DNA of 38,474 nucleotides, taken from Planktomarina sp. Lineage in GTDB: Bacteria > Pseudomonadota > Alphaproteobacteria > Rhodobacterales > Rhodobacteraceae. The notes under the pieces were generated by a model. It made no database searches. It was not told the origin of the DNA and worked only from the letters and a program-made list of their open reading frames with translations. Every line of letters starts with the position of its first letter. The stretch's first letter is position 1. Below are positions 26,577-34,233 of the stretch, one piece after another. The stretch covers positions 1-38,474 of the forward strand of contig JAHDDS010000017.1 of NCBI GenBank assembly GCA_020629235.1, given 5' to 3'. The position numbers were made by a program, and so were the translations under genes.

Positions 26577-27413
26577 ATGACAGGTAAAATCGCTTTTCAG
26601 GGGGAACTTGGGGCCTACAGCCACGAAGCCTGTTTGGCCGCCCGGCCCCAGCACACCCCACTTCCTTGCCCGTCCTTTGAAGATGTCATCGCAGCCGTAA
26701 ATTCGGGCGACGCGGACTTGGCGATGTTGCCCGTGGAAAATTCCACCTATGGCCGGGTGGCGGATATGCACCGGCTGCTGCCCGAAAGCGGATTGCACAT
26801 CGTAGACGAAGCGTTTGTACGCGTGCGCATCAGCCTGCTGGCCCTGCCGGGCGTGACATTGAACCAGATCAAAGTCGCGCGTGGGCATTTGGTGATTTTG
26901 CCCCAATGTCGCGGATTTTTGGACGCCAACGGCATTCGCGGCGAAGCGGCCACCGATAACGCCGGCGCTGCCGCTGACATTGCCGCGCAAGGGGAAACGG
27001 ACGCAGCCGCTTTGGCATCAGAATTGGCGGCCAAAACCTATGGCCTGAATGTGCTGGCCACCGACATCGAAGACCAAGGCAACAACACCACCCGGTTCTT
27101 GGTGATGTCGCGGCAAGAAGATTTGACCCGCCGGTCCGATCGCATGCTGACAAGTTTTGTGTTTCAAGTGCGCAACATCCCCGCAGCGCTTTACAAAGCC
27201 ATGGGCGGGTTTGCCACCAACGGCGTGAACATGACCAAATTGGAAAGCTATATGGTGGGCGGGGCTTTCACGGCCACACAGTTTTACGCCGACATCGAAG
27301 GCCACCCAGACGACGCAAATGTTGCCCGGGCGATGGATGAATTGGGGTTCTTCACCAGCATGATTAAGGTCCTGGGCACATACCCCGAATCCCAAAGCCG
27401 TGCAGGGTCATAG
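26577..27413 (+). CDS. pheA: Prephenate dehydratase with ACT domain
   Basis: Converts prephenate to phenylpyruvate in phenylalanine synthesis. The 278 residues make a monofunctional enzyme without chorismate mutase. The start KIAFQGELGAYSHEA, LPVENSTYGRV (52-62) and the catalytic GNNTTRF (168-174) mark the dehydratase domain. An ACT domain covers about 190-270. In that domain the phenylalanine-binding motifs GALV and ESRP of E. coli PheA appear as PAAL (202-205) and ESYM (223-226). Feedback control may therefore differ, though the change may be normal for this family. The ATG is preceded by GGGGAA. It converges on the SRPBCC gene with 14 bp between stops. Confidence 0.95.
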   Translation: MTGKIAFQGELGAYSHEACLAARPQHTPLPCPSFEDVIAAVNSGDADLAMLPVENSTYGRVADMHRLLPESGLHIVDEAFVRVRISLLALPGVTLNQIKVARGHLVILPQCRGFLDANGIRGEAATDNAGAAADIAAQGETDAAALASELAAKTYGLNVLATDIEDQGNNTTRFLVMSRQEDLTRRSDRMLTSFVFQVRNIPAALYKAMGGFATNGVNMTKLESYMVGGAFTATQFYADIEGHPDDANVARAMDELGFFTSMIKVLGTYPESQSRAGS

Positions 27414-27427
27414 CCCGAAACGAACGA

Positions 27428-27880
27428 TCACCGGGCTTCGATATCTTTGGCGAAGTTTGCCACGCGGTTTTTGAAGCGTGTTTTGATCTTGCCCTGCGCC
27501 AGTTTCAACGACTGGATCAGCACGCGGGCGGGCAGTGTTTTGGGGCGCATGTCCAAGCCCACTTTCATGCGGGTGCGGTCTTCGGAAATGGCTTTCAATT
27601 CCACATCCAAATACCCGTGAACGCCGGACGACACGGCAACGGCTTTGACCGTATCGGGCCCTGACAATTCTTCGATGGTGGCTTTGGCTTCCCGTTGGCG
27701 GCCACGAAACCCGAAGTTAATGTCCCATGCCATGCCGGGTGCGGGGGCGTCCAACGCGTCGGCCCGTTCAATCTTTGCGCCGCGCTGCATCAAGGTTTTT
27801 TCGAATTTGTCAAAGTCAGACACAGCCGCAAACACTTTTTCGATGGGGGCTTCAATGTCCTGCTGGGTCGAAAGTTTCAT
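27428..27880 (-). CDS. SRPBCC-family (START/polyketide-cyclase-like) protein
   Basis: A 150-residue soluble protein with the helix-grip fold of the SRPBCC superfamily. The opening STQQDIEAPIEKVFAAVSDFDKFE is the typical first strand and helix, and the protein ends in a long amphipathic helix. Such proteins bind lipids or other hydrophobic ligands. No specific ligand or partner can be read here. The ATG has GGAG six bases upstream. It is on the same strand as nudC but with 54 bp between, and is probably a separate or loosely linked unit. Confidence 0.87.
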   Translation of the reverse strand: MKLSTQQDIEAPIEKVFAAVSDFDKFEKTLMQRGAKIERADALDAPAPGMAWDINFGFRGRQREAKATIEELSGPDTVKAVAVSSGVHGYLDVELKAISEDRTRMKVGLDMRPKTLPARVLIQSLKLAQGKIKTRFKNRVANFAKDIEAR

Positions 27881-27934
27881 GGTCTGCTCCGCTTTAACTT
27901 TTGAAAATTTACGTTTTTCGACAACGATATGGGG

Positions 27935-28906
27935 TCAGTTTAGCGTATCTTCCAGCCATCTGGTCAACAAAAAGTGCGCGATGGCCCCCTTGCGGGCCGG
28001 CAAAACGGCGGGATTTCGCCCTTCGAACACCTCGGCCAGCTGTTCTTTGGTCAACCAAATGGCATCTTCGATCTCTGCCGGATCGATTTTGATCTGCGTC
28101 GTGCTGGCTTGGCCGTGGCAGCCCATCATCAGCGATGCTGGAAACGGCCAGGGTTGGCTGGCCAAATAATCCACCTGCCCCACCTGCACGCCTGTTTCTT
28201 CAAACACCTCTCTGCGGACGGCGGCTTCCATGGTTTCACCCGGTTCCATGAAGCCCGCCAGCAGCGAATACATGCCTTCGGGCCAGCCAGGCGACCGCCC
28301 CAACAGTACGGAATTTCCATGGGTCACCAGCATGATCACCACCGGGTCCGTGCGGGGGAAATGATGCCGCCCGCAATCGGGGCAATCGGCCTGCCACCCG
28401 GCCTTGGACATCTGGACCCGGTGCCCGCAAAAGCTGCAAAAGCCATGGGTGCGGTGCCATTCCATCAAACCCCGCGCGCTTGCGGCCAGTTCGGCGTCGC
28501 GGGCGGACAGTCGTGTCATGTTGATGCGCAATTCCACGAAGCTGTGGTCGCTTGGCAAATCGGGGTGGACTTGCGCCGATGGATCGACAAACGCGCCCAA
28601 GGTATCCGCCACATCGTCCGGCTGCCAATTTGATATGTCAGCGGCGAACAGGGGCGTGCCTGCGTCTGACAAACCCAGAAAAATCAACGCCCCAGCCGCG
28701 TGTTGCAGCACCGCGTGATCCAGGGCCACCTGCGCCAGCGTTGCAGGGCCACGGTCACCGCCGACAAGACAGGGTTTGCCGCGCCAAAACAGGCACGTGC
28801 GGGCGGTCGGGTCCGCCTTCAAGTCCGCCTGATGGGTCGCATCGCGCAAATGGGCCGCGCGGTTCAGGTTTGACCCGCCAAAGGTGACATTTTCTGCAAA
28901 TTTCAT
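27935..28906 (-). CDS. nudC: NAD(+) diphosphatase (NADH pyrophosphatase)
   Basis: Hydrolyses NADH to NMNH and AMP and, in E. coli, removes NAD caps from RNA. The 323-residue protein has a degenerate N-terminal domain and a zinc ribbon (C157, C160, C175, C178). The Nudix box runs from about 218 to 240 (GFMEPGE..REVFEETGV), with the NudC-specific SQPWPFPAS at 250-258. A longer reading frame to 29047 crosses the SRP RNA gene and was rejected. The ATG at 28906 has CAGGAG six bases upstream. It is divergent from ffs, 75 bp away. Confidence 0.95.
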   Translation of the reverse strand: MKFAENVTFGGSNLNRAAHLRDATHQADLKADPTARTCLFWRGKPCLVGGDRGPATLAQVALDHAVLQHAAGALIFLGLSDAGTPLFAADISNWQPDDVADTLGAFVDPSAQVHPDLPSDHSFVELRINMTRLSARDAELAASARGLMEWHRTHGFCSFCGHRVQMSKAGWQADCPDCGRHHFPRTDPVVIMLVTHGNSVLLGRSPGWPEGMYSLLAGFMEPGETMEAAVRREVFEETGVQVGQVDYLASQPWPFPASLMMGCHGQASTTQIKIDPAEIEDAIWLTKEQLAEVFEGRNPAVLPARKGAIAHFLLTRWLEDTLN

Positions 28907-28949
28907 GGCACGCTCCTGCCAGCCGTATGCGCTTTTGTCCATGGCGGCC

Positions 28950-28978
28950 TTGCGCAATCGCCCCACCCGGCTTAGGTG
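28950..28978 (+). promoter_or_regulatory. Candidate sigma70-type promoter for ffs
   Basis: TTGCGC and TAGGTG are separated by exactly 17 bp and would start transcription at about 28984, the predicted 5' end of the SRP RNA. The -35 matches well and the -10 poorly; support is mostly positional. Confidence 0.35.
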
Positions 28979-28983
28979 ATGGT

Positions 28984-29080
28984 CCGAGAGGTTGGCGCGG
29001 GAAGGTGACTCGCCAACCTGGTCAGGTCCGGAAGGAAGCAGCCACAACGATACTCACTGTCGTCGTTGTCCAGCCTCTCA
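28984..29080 (+). ncRNA. ffs: 4.5S signal recognition particle RNA
   Basis: RNA component of the signal recognition particle, binding Ffh to target membrane proteins. The conserved domain IV core GTCAGGTCCGGAAGGAAGCA is present at 29021-29040, with the GGAA tetraloop. The ends pair as GAGAGG with CCTCTC, giving a rod of about 97 bases, the size of the small bacterial SRP RNA. The exact ends are estimated from pairing. It lies between divergent nudC and the DUF202-dnaX genes. Confidence 0.95.
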
Positions 29081-29081
29081 C

Positions 29082-29098
29082 CCAGCCGCCGCTGGTTT
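29082..29098 (+). terminator. Possible short terminator of ffs
   Basis: CCAGC-CGCC-GCTGG is a perfect 5-bp stem with four-base loop followed by TTT, just after the SRP RNA end. The short T-run makes it weak, and read-through toward the DUF202 gene is possible. Confidence 0.3.
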
Positions 29099-29142
29099 GG
29101 GCAAATCACGCCCCCAAAGTTCCCCGCGCAAAGGTTCACGGT

Positions 29143-29499
29143 TTGAGCGATACAGAAACAAAGTCGCGCACAGATTGGGCCGAAGATCGCACGATCATGG
29201 CGAATGAACGCACGTTTTCGTCCTGGATGGGCACCGGCTTGGCCTGCATCGGTGTGGCCATTGGTTTGAAAGCCGTCTTCGGCGCCATCGACCCCACGTG
29301 GCTGGCGAAGTTGGCCGCAAGCGTTTTTCTGGCCATCGCCATCTACATCTTCTTTATGGCCCAAAGGCAGGCGTGCAAAACCTTTGCGCGGTTGACCGAA
29401 CGCGATGCAGAAGCGTTGCCAGGAAAAGCGTTCAAAATGCTGGCAATTTTTATGAGCTTTGCGACAGTGTTTACTGGCGTGGTCCTTTGGATGCTGTAA
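29143..29499 (+). CDS. DUF202 (YidH-type) membrane protein
   Basis: A 118-residue inner-membrane protein of the DUF202 family, function unknown. After a short acidic N-terminus comes the family motif DW..DRTIMANERTFSSWMGTGLA, then three hydrophobic helices at about 31-51, 56-76 and 95-116. It starts with TTG at 29143, eight bases after AAAGG. An ATG at 29197 would remove the conserved start of the motif. It lies between ffs and dnaX, 36 bp from the dnaX start, and may share the dnaX transcript. A longer frame running back into ffs was rejected. Confidence 0.82.
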   Translation: MSDTETKSRTDWAEDRTIMANERTFSSWMGTGLACIGVAIGLKAVFGAIDPTWLAKLAASVFLAIAIYIFFMAQRQACKTFARLTERDAEALPGKAFKMLAIFMSFATVFTGVVLWML

Positions 29500-29535
29500 T
29501 CTGTCGGAACGTGTAACGTCCAAAGGACCCTGCCC

Positions 29536-31275
29536 ATGACGGACGCCCTCGCCTATCAAGTGTTGGCCCGGAAATACCGGCCCGAAACGTTTGCCGATTT
29601 GGTGGGCCAAGACGCCATGGTGCAAACGCTGCAAAACGCGTTCAAGGCAGGCCGCATCGCCCAGGCATTCATCATGACCGGCATTCGGGGCACCGGCAAA
29701 ACCACCACCGCGCGGATCATCGCCAAGGGGATGAACTGCATCGGCGCGGACGGAACCGGCGGGCCCACCACGGATCCATGCGGCACGTGCGAACACTGCA
29801 CAGCCATCATGGAAGGCCGCCATGTGGACGTGTTGGAAATGGACGCCGCCAGCCGAACAGGCGTGAATGATATTCGCGAAATCATCGACAGTGTGGCCTA
29901 TCGTGCGGCATCGGCCCGCTACAAAATCTATATCATCGACGAAGTGCACATGCTGTCCACTTCGGCCTTCAACGCGCTTCTTAAAACGCTGGAAGAACCG
30001 CCAGAGCATGTGAAATTCATCTTCGCCACCACCGAAATCCGCAAGGTGCCGGTGACCGTTCTGTCGCGCTGCCAGCGGTTTGATCTGCGCCGGATTGAAC
30101 CCGAAGACATGATCGCGCTGCTGCGCAAAATCGCCGCCGCTGAAGGGGCGGATATCGCCGAAGATGCCCTGGGCCTGATCACCCGTGCCGCCGAAGGGTC
30201 CGCCCGCGACGCGACATCTTTGCTGGACCAAGCCATTTCCCACGGCGCGGGGGAAACCACCGCCGACCAAGTGCGCGCCATGATCGGCCTGGCCGATCGG
30301 GGTCGCATCTTGGACCTGTTCGATATGATTTTGAAAGGCGATGCTGCGGGCGCTTTGCAAGAAATCGGGGCGCAATATGCCGATGGCGCGGACCCCATGG
30401 TGGTGCTGCGCGATTTGGCCGATGTCACCCATTGGACCAGCGTCATCAAGATCACGCCGGATGCTGCCGAAGACCCCACCATTGGGCCCGATGAAAAGAC
30501 CCGCGGGCTGGCCATGGCCGATGCAATTCCCATGCGTGTCCTAAGCCGGATGTGGCAAATGCTGTTGACTGCCCTGGATGAAGTTGGTCGCGCGCCCAAC
30601 GCGATGATGGCCGCCGAAATGGCCGTGATCCGTCTGACCCACGTGGCCGATCTGCCCACGCCCGACGATCTGATCCGCAAACTGAAAGATACCCCCCCTC
30701 CGGCTGGAACGCCTGCGCCCATGGCCCCCGCCCCCGCCGCGTCCGACGGGCCGGTCCAAAGCGCGCCAAACGCCAGCATCCACCGCACCACCGCCACCAC
30801 CGGCCAAGGTGCGACGGCCCTGGCGTTGGACGTGGATGCCTTGGCCCGGTTTGCGCGGTTTGAAGACGTGGTGGAATTGATCCGATCCCACCGCGACGTG
30901 AAGCTGTTGGTGGAAGTGGAAACCTGTGTGCAGCTGATCAGCTATTCCCCCGGCCGCATTGAATTTGAACCCACACCAGACGCCCCCGCCGACTTCGCGT
31001 CGCGCTTGGGGTCCCGGTTGCAAGCCTTTACCGGCAACCGTTGGGCCGTCATCATCGGCACTGGCGGGGACCGCACCATCGCCCAAGTGCGCGATGAAAA
31101 GGACTTGGCGCTGAAGGCCGAAGCCCGCGAACACCCCTTGATGCAAGCCGTGTTCGATGCTTTTCCATCCGCCAAGATACTGACAATTCGAACGATGGCC
31201 GACATTGCCGCTGAAGCCCAAACCGAAGCGTTGCCTGAAGTGGACGACGAATGGGACCCCTTCGACGACGATTGA
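29536..31275 (+). CDS. dnaX: DNA polymerase III subunits gamma/tau
   Basis: Clamp-loader ATPase of the replicative polymerase. The 579 residues have a Walker A GIRGTGKTT (49-57) and zinc ligands C68, C82, C85, C88. Walker B reads IYIIDEVH (131-138), and the SRC motif LSRCQRFDLR follows. A Pro/Ala-rich linker (about 390-430) leads to the tau-specific C-terminal domain. No A-AAA-AAG slip site is obvious, so a frameshifted short gamma form is not supported here. The Shine-Dalgarno is AAAGGA. It heads the dnaX-ybaB-recR replication/repair operon. Confidence 0.96.
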   Translation: MTDALAYQVLARKYRPETFADLVGQDAMVQTLQNAFKAGRIAQAFIMTGIRGTGKTTTARIIAKGMNCIGADGTGGPTTDPCGTCEHCTAIMEGRHVDVLEMDAASRTGVNDIREIIDSVAYRAASARYKIYIIDEVHMLSTSAFNALLKTLEEPPEHVKFIFATTEIRKVPVTVLSRCQRFDLRRIEPEDMIALLRKIAAAEGADIAEDALGLITRAAEGSARDATSLLDQAISHGAGETTADQVRAMIGLADRGRILDLFDMILKGDAAGALQEIGAQYADGADPMVVLRDLADVTHWTSVIKITPDAAEDPTIGPDEKTRGLAMADAIPMRVLSRMWQMLLTALDEVGRAPNAMMAAEMAVIRLTHVADLPTPDDLIRKLKDTPPPAGTPAPMAPAPAASDGPVQSAPNASIHRTTATTGQGATALALDVDALARFARFEDVVELIRSHRDVKLLVEVETCVQLISYSPGRIEFEPTPDAPADFASRLGSRLQAFTGNRWAVIIGTGGDRTIAQVRDEKDLALKAEAREHPLMQAVFDAFPSAKILTIRTMADIAAEAQTEALPEVDDEWDPFDDD

Positions 31276-31312
31276 CGCCGGTGAAAATCTGAAAAACGAC
31301 AAGGAAATCAAT

Positions 31313-31657
31313 ATGTTCAAAGGACTGGGTCAGCTGGGCGATATGGCCGGCATGATGAAAAAAGCGCAAGAAATGCAAACCAAAATGGCCGACATGCAGG
31401 CCGCGTTGGACGACATTGAAGTGGTGGGGGAAAGCGGGGCTGGCTTGGTGAAAGCCACCGCAAATGCCAAGGGTGTTCTGCGCGGTTTGGACATTGATCC
31501 CACCATCTTTGACCCCAACGAAAAAGAAGTGGTGGAAGACCTGATCCTGGCGGCCATCAAAGATGCCCAGACCCGCGCCAAAGACCGCCAAGCCCAAGAA
31601 ATGGGCAAGCTTCAAGAAGAAATGGGCCTGCCCGCCGACATGAAGCTGCCGTTTTAA
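31313..31657 (+). CDS. ybaB: YbaB/EbfC-family nucleoid-associated protein
   Basis: A 114-residue DNA-binding dimer that helps shape the nucleoid. The start MFKGLGQLGDMAGMMKKAQEMQ, the central strand set and the C-terminal EDLILAAIKDAQ are family features. The ATG at 31313 has AAGGAAA upstream. An in-frame extension back into dnaX was rejected. It is 37 bp after dnaX and 9 bp before recR, the standard order. Confidence 0.95.
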   Translation: MFKGLGQLGDMAGMMKKAQEMQTKMADMQAALDDIEVVGESGAGLVKATANAKGVLRGLDIDPTIFDPNEKEVVEDLILAAIKDAQTRAKDRQAQEMGKLQEEMGLPADMKLPF

Positions 31658-31666
31658 GACCGCCCC

Positions 31667-32260
31667 ATGTCAGACGCGCCCAAGGACCTGGAAAACCTGA
31701 TCGACCTTATGGCCCGGCTGCCTGGGCTGGGGCCAAGGTCGGCGCGTCGGGCGGTGCTCTATATGATCAAAAAGCGCGCCCTGTTGATGACACCCCTGGC
31801 AGATACTTTGGGCCAAGTGGCAAATTCTGTGCGCGAATGCCTGACCTGTGGAAACCTGGGCACAAAAGATCTGTGCGACATCTGCGACAGCCCCAAACGC
31901 ACCAACGGCGAATTGTGCGTGGTGGAAGATGTGTCTGACCTGTGGGCCATGGAACGCGCGGGACTGTTCAAAGGCAAGTACCATGTTCTGGGGGGCACGC
32001 TGTCGGCCTTGGACGCCATCGGCCCGGAAGAACTGCGCATTCCCCGCCTGTTGCGCCGCGTGCAAGACGAAAGCGTGTCCGAGGTGATCTTGGCCCTGAA
32101 TGCCACCATGGATGGCCAAACCACAGCCCACTATATCGCGGACCAACTGTCTGATGTGCGGGTCACATCCCTGGCCCAAGGCGTGCCCATTGGCGGGGAA
32201 TTGGACTATCTGGACGATGGAACGATCAGTGCCGCGCTAAAAGCCCGAAAAGAACTTTAA
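31667..32260 (+). CDS. recR: Recombination mediator RecR
   Basis: With RecF and RecO loads RecA at single-strand gaps. The 197 residues have a helix-hairpin-helix ([18 protein letters not shown], about 16-33) and a C4 zinc finger (C58, C61, C70, C73). A TOPRIM domain follows (about 80-175, [14 protein letters not shown] to the acidic DxD-like loop). Typical length and operon position. The window then carries a smORF and a terminator. Confidence 0.96.
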   Translation: MSDAPKDLENLIDLMARLPGLGPRSARRAVLYMIKKRALLMTPLADTLGQVANSVRECLTCGNLGTKDLCDICDSPKRTNGELCVVEDVSDLWAMERAGLFKGKYHVLGGTLSALDAIGPEELRIPRLLRRVQDESVSEVILALNATMDGQTTAHYIADQLSDVRVTSLAQGVPIGGELDYLDDGTISAALKARKEL

Positions 32261-32333
32261 GTCGTCCAGCCCCTGCCGATTTTCTGTCACATTTGAATGG
32301 AATTTGAGGGTCACCGTAAGGGGATGACTTAAG

Positions 32334-32483
32334 ATGAAATCTCAATCTTCTGCTCGCACAGTGACAGTGGACCCTGCCCTGGCCGTTTTGGCCTGTATCG
32401 GTATCGCGTTGGCGATCGCGACGTTTTGCCTGTCGTCGCCGTTCAGCGGACCCACCGTGGCGGAAATTCACTTGGGCCGATAA
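32334..32483 (+). CDS. Small membrane protein, 49 residues, unannotated type
   Basis: A frame beginning MKSQSSARTVTVDPALAV and ending in TAA. It has a short basic N-terminus, one hydrophobic helix at about 14-34 (LAVLACIGIALAIATFC), then a polar tail with Pro and Gly. An AAGGGG stretch lies ten bases before the ATG, somewhat far. A strong hairpin terminator begins 22 bp after the stop, as expected for a real gene end. It lies 74 bp after recR and could have its own promoter: two ATTTGA copies, 11 bp apart, occur at 32291-32307. The function is unknown. The call rests on the signal-anchor composition and on the terminator. Confidence 0.55.
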   Translation: MKSQSSARTVTVDPALAVLACIGIALAIATFCLSSPFSGPTVAEIHLGR

Positions 32484-32504
32484 CGCCCTTTGGTCATTGT
32501 TCTG

Positions 32505-32538
32505 AAAGTGCCCGGCCTGCCAGCCGGGCACTTTTTCT
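32505..32538. terminator. Strong intrinsic terminator between the smORF and trcR
   Basis: AAAGTGCCCGGC pairs perfectly with GCCGGGCACTTT around a six-base loop, giving a 12-bp GC-rich stem followed by T-rich sequence. A-rich bases on the other side allow it to work in both directions, which fits the convergent genes (stops at 32483 and 32545). Confidence 0.9.
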
Positions 32539-32544
32539 TTTGGG

Positions 32545-33294
32545 TTACGGCTGTTCGTCTTCGTCGCCGTCATCGTCGGGCAGGTTAAAGAAACTGTCCG
32601 CGTCGATGGTGTCTTCCTTTTTCGTGTCAGCCGGATCATCCGCCAAGGTAAAGGCTTCCAGTCCCGAAATGCTGGACGGTATTTTGGGTTCCGGGTCCAT
32701 GGTCAGCGACTGTTCGGTGCTGACCAGCTTGCGCCGTTCGTCGTCGGACATGGCATTGCCTTCGCGTTCGCGTTTGGCGTTGGCCTTTTGCACGGCGGCG
32801 TCCAATTCGGTTTGCTTGCACAAGCCCAGGGCCACAGGATCAATCGGCTGAATGTTGGCGATGTTCCAGTGGGTGCGTTCGCGGATTGCCTGGATGGTGG
32901 GTTTCGTGGTGCCCACCAGCTTAGAGATCTGCCCGTCCGACAATTCGGGGTGGAATTTCACCAGCCACAGGATCGACGCAGGTCGGTCTTGGCGCTTGGA
33001 CAGCGGCGTATACCGGGGACCGCGGCGCTTTTCTTCGCCCTGGGCTGCGGCGTAAAACTTCAGCTTCAGCTTATACAGCGGGTCTTCTTGGGCTTTGTCG
33101 ATGGTTTCTTGCGTCAGCTGGTTGTTGGCGATGGGATCAAACCCCTTCACGCCTGCTGCCACATCGCCGTCGGCAATGCCCTGGACTTCCAATTCGTGCA
33201 TCCCCACGAAATCAGCGATTTGCTTGAAACTGATGGTGGTGTTGTCCACCAGCCAAACGGCGGTGGCTTTGGCCATGATCGGTTTGTCAGACAT
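32545..33294 (-). CDS. trcR: Cell cycle transcriptional regulator TrcR (DUF1013)
   Basis: A 249-residue protein of the DUF1013 family, named TrcR in alphaproteobacteria and linked to cell-cycle gene control. Two helix-turn-helix-like segments are visible: TTISFKQIADFVGMHELEVQ (about 19-38), and LSDGQISKLVGTTKPTIQAI (about 120-139). Basic linkers lie between, and a long acidic C-terminus (DDDGDEDE) follows. An extension to 33474 runs against the divergent RNase T2 gene; the ATG at 33294 has AAGGAAGGGG upstream and the family-typical start. It is divergent from the RNase T2 gene, 127 bp away. Confidence 0.92.
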   Translation of the reverse strand: MSDKPIMAKATAVWLVDNTTISFKQIADFVGMHELEVQGIADGDVAAGVKGFDPIANNQLTQETIDKAQEDPLYKLKLKFYAAAQGEEKRRGPRYTPLSKRQDRPASILWLVKFHPELSDGQISKLVGTTKPTIQAIRERTHWNIANIQPIDPVALGLCKQTELDAAVQKANAKREREGNAMSDDERRKLVSTEQSLTMDPEPKIPSSISGLEAFTLADDPADTKKEDTIDADSFFNLPDDDGDEDEQP

Positions 33295-33421
33295 GTCTGC
33301 CCCTTCCTTTACATACATCTTCCCCAACGGCTGACGCCGACCCCGGGTCTTGGCGGGGCGAGTTTCCATTGTGGGGGAACTTGGCGACGGTATAGTGGCC
33401 AAAAAGGAAAAGGGAAAGCCC

Positions 33422-34054
33422 ATGGTGCGCGTTCTGATCTTGCTGATGGTGTTGCCCGTTGCGGCGTGGGCCAAAGGGGAACGTCCCGGCGCGTTCGATT
33501 ACTATGTGATGGCGCTGTCGTGGTCCCCCAACTGGTGCATTCGCGAAGGCAATGCCAAAGGCAGCCCGCAATGTGATACGGATGCAGACTATGGCTGGAT
33601 ATTGCACGGGCTTTGGCCGCAGTTCGAACGCGGTTGGCCCAGTTACTGCCCCACGACCGAACGCAACCCATCCCGGGCCATGACGAAATCAATGGCCGAT
33701 ATCATGGGAACGTCAGGGCTGGCCTGGCATCAGTGGAACAAGCACGGTGTGTGTTCTGGGCTGTCGGCGGCCGCGTATTATGACCTGTCGCGCCGGGCGT
33801 ACGGGCAAATCACGCGGCCTGCAGCGTTTCGCGCCCTGCCCCGGCCCATCACCCTGCCCGCGCGTTTGATTGAAGAGGCGTTCTTGAAGGACAACCCCAT
33901 GATCGAAGCCGATGGCCTGACGGTCACCTGCAAGTCAAACACCATCCAAGAGGTACGCATTTGTTTGACCAAAGATTTGGAACCGCGCGTGTGCGGGGCG
34001 GACGTGATCCGCGATTGTGATTTGCAACAGGCGGGTTTCGCCCCGATTCCCTGA
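33422..34054 (+). CDS. Periplasmic ribonuclease T2
   Basis: A secreted, acid-type RNase that cuts RNA through a 2',3'-cyclic phosphate. The 210 residues have a signal peptide at 1-17. The CAS I motif is ILHGLWPQ (H62), and CAS II is WHQWNKHGVC (H103, H108). The glutamate expected in HEWxKHG is Gln104; this may be a family variant. Several cysteines can form the usual disulfides. The ATG at 33422 has AAGGGAAAG upstream; a 24-residue extension was rejected. A hairpin at 34085-34104 follows. Role: scavenging of extracellular or periplasmic RNA. Confidence 0.93.
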   Translation: MVRVLILLMVLPVAAWAKGERPGAFDYYVMALSWSPNWCIREGNAKGSPQCDTDADYGWILHGLWPQFERGWPSYCPTTERNPSRAMTKSMADIMGTSGLAWHQWNKHGVCSGLSAAAYYDLSRRAYGQITRPAAFRALPRPITLPARLIEEAFLKDNPMIEADGLTVTCKSNTIQEVRICLTKDLEPRVCGADVIRDCDLQQAGFAPIP

Positions 34055-34084
34055 CACCGCATCCAATTCTCGCAAAAGGGGATC

Positions 34085-34104
34085 GCGGGAATTTCATTTC
34101 CCGC
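34085..34104. other. Perfect hairpin after the RNase T2 gene
   Basis: GCGGGAA-TTTCAT-TTCCCGC forms a 7-bp stem with a six-base loop, 30 bp after the RNase T2 stop. There is no T-run after it, so it may be a processed 3' end, a weak terminator or a protein-binding site of the downstream gene. The rest of 34055-34233 shows no gene. Confidence 0.4.
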
Positions 34105-34233
34105 AAGGATCAACCTGTTGGCAATTTCTTGCGCAAAATCCAGGCGTAAACGGCCCACCCTGAATTTAGCCTTTCCCCTGACACCCCCCTGTGGGACGCC
34201 CTGTGTGGGGTGGGAAAGCAGTGGGGGAACCGC

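Noticed and set aside
27412-27437. AGCCCG/CGGGCT pair between pheA and the SRPBCC gene as a bidirectional terminator
   Set aside because: Six-bp stem, 14-base loop and no T-run on either side.
28907-29047. N-terminal extension of nudC across the SRP RNA gene
   Set aside because: The ATG at 28906 has a good Shine-Dalgarno and the family start; the extension would be translated from the antisense of ffs.
29536-31275. Programmed frameshift producing a short gamma form of DnaX
   Set aside because: No A-rich slippery heptamer with a downstream hairpin was seen at the expected place.
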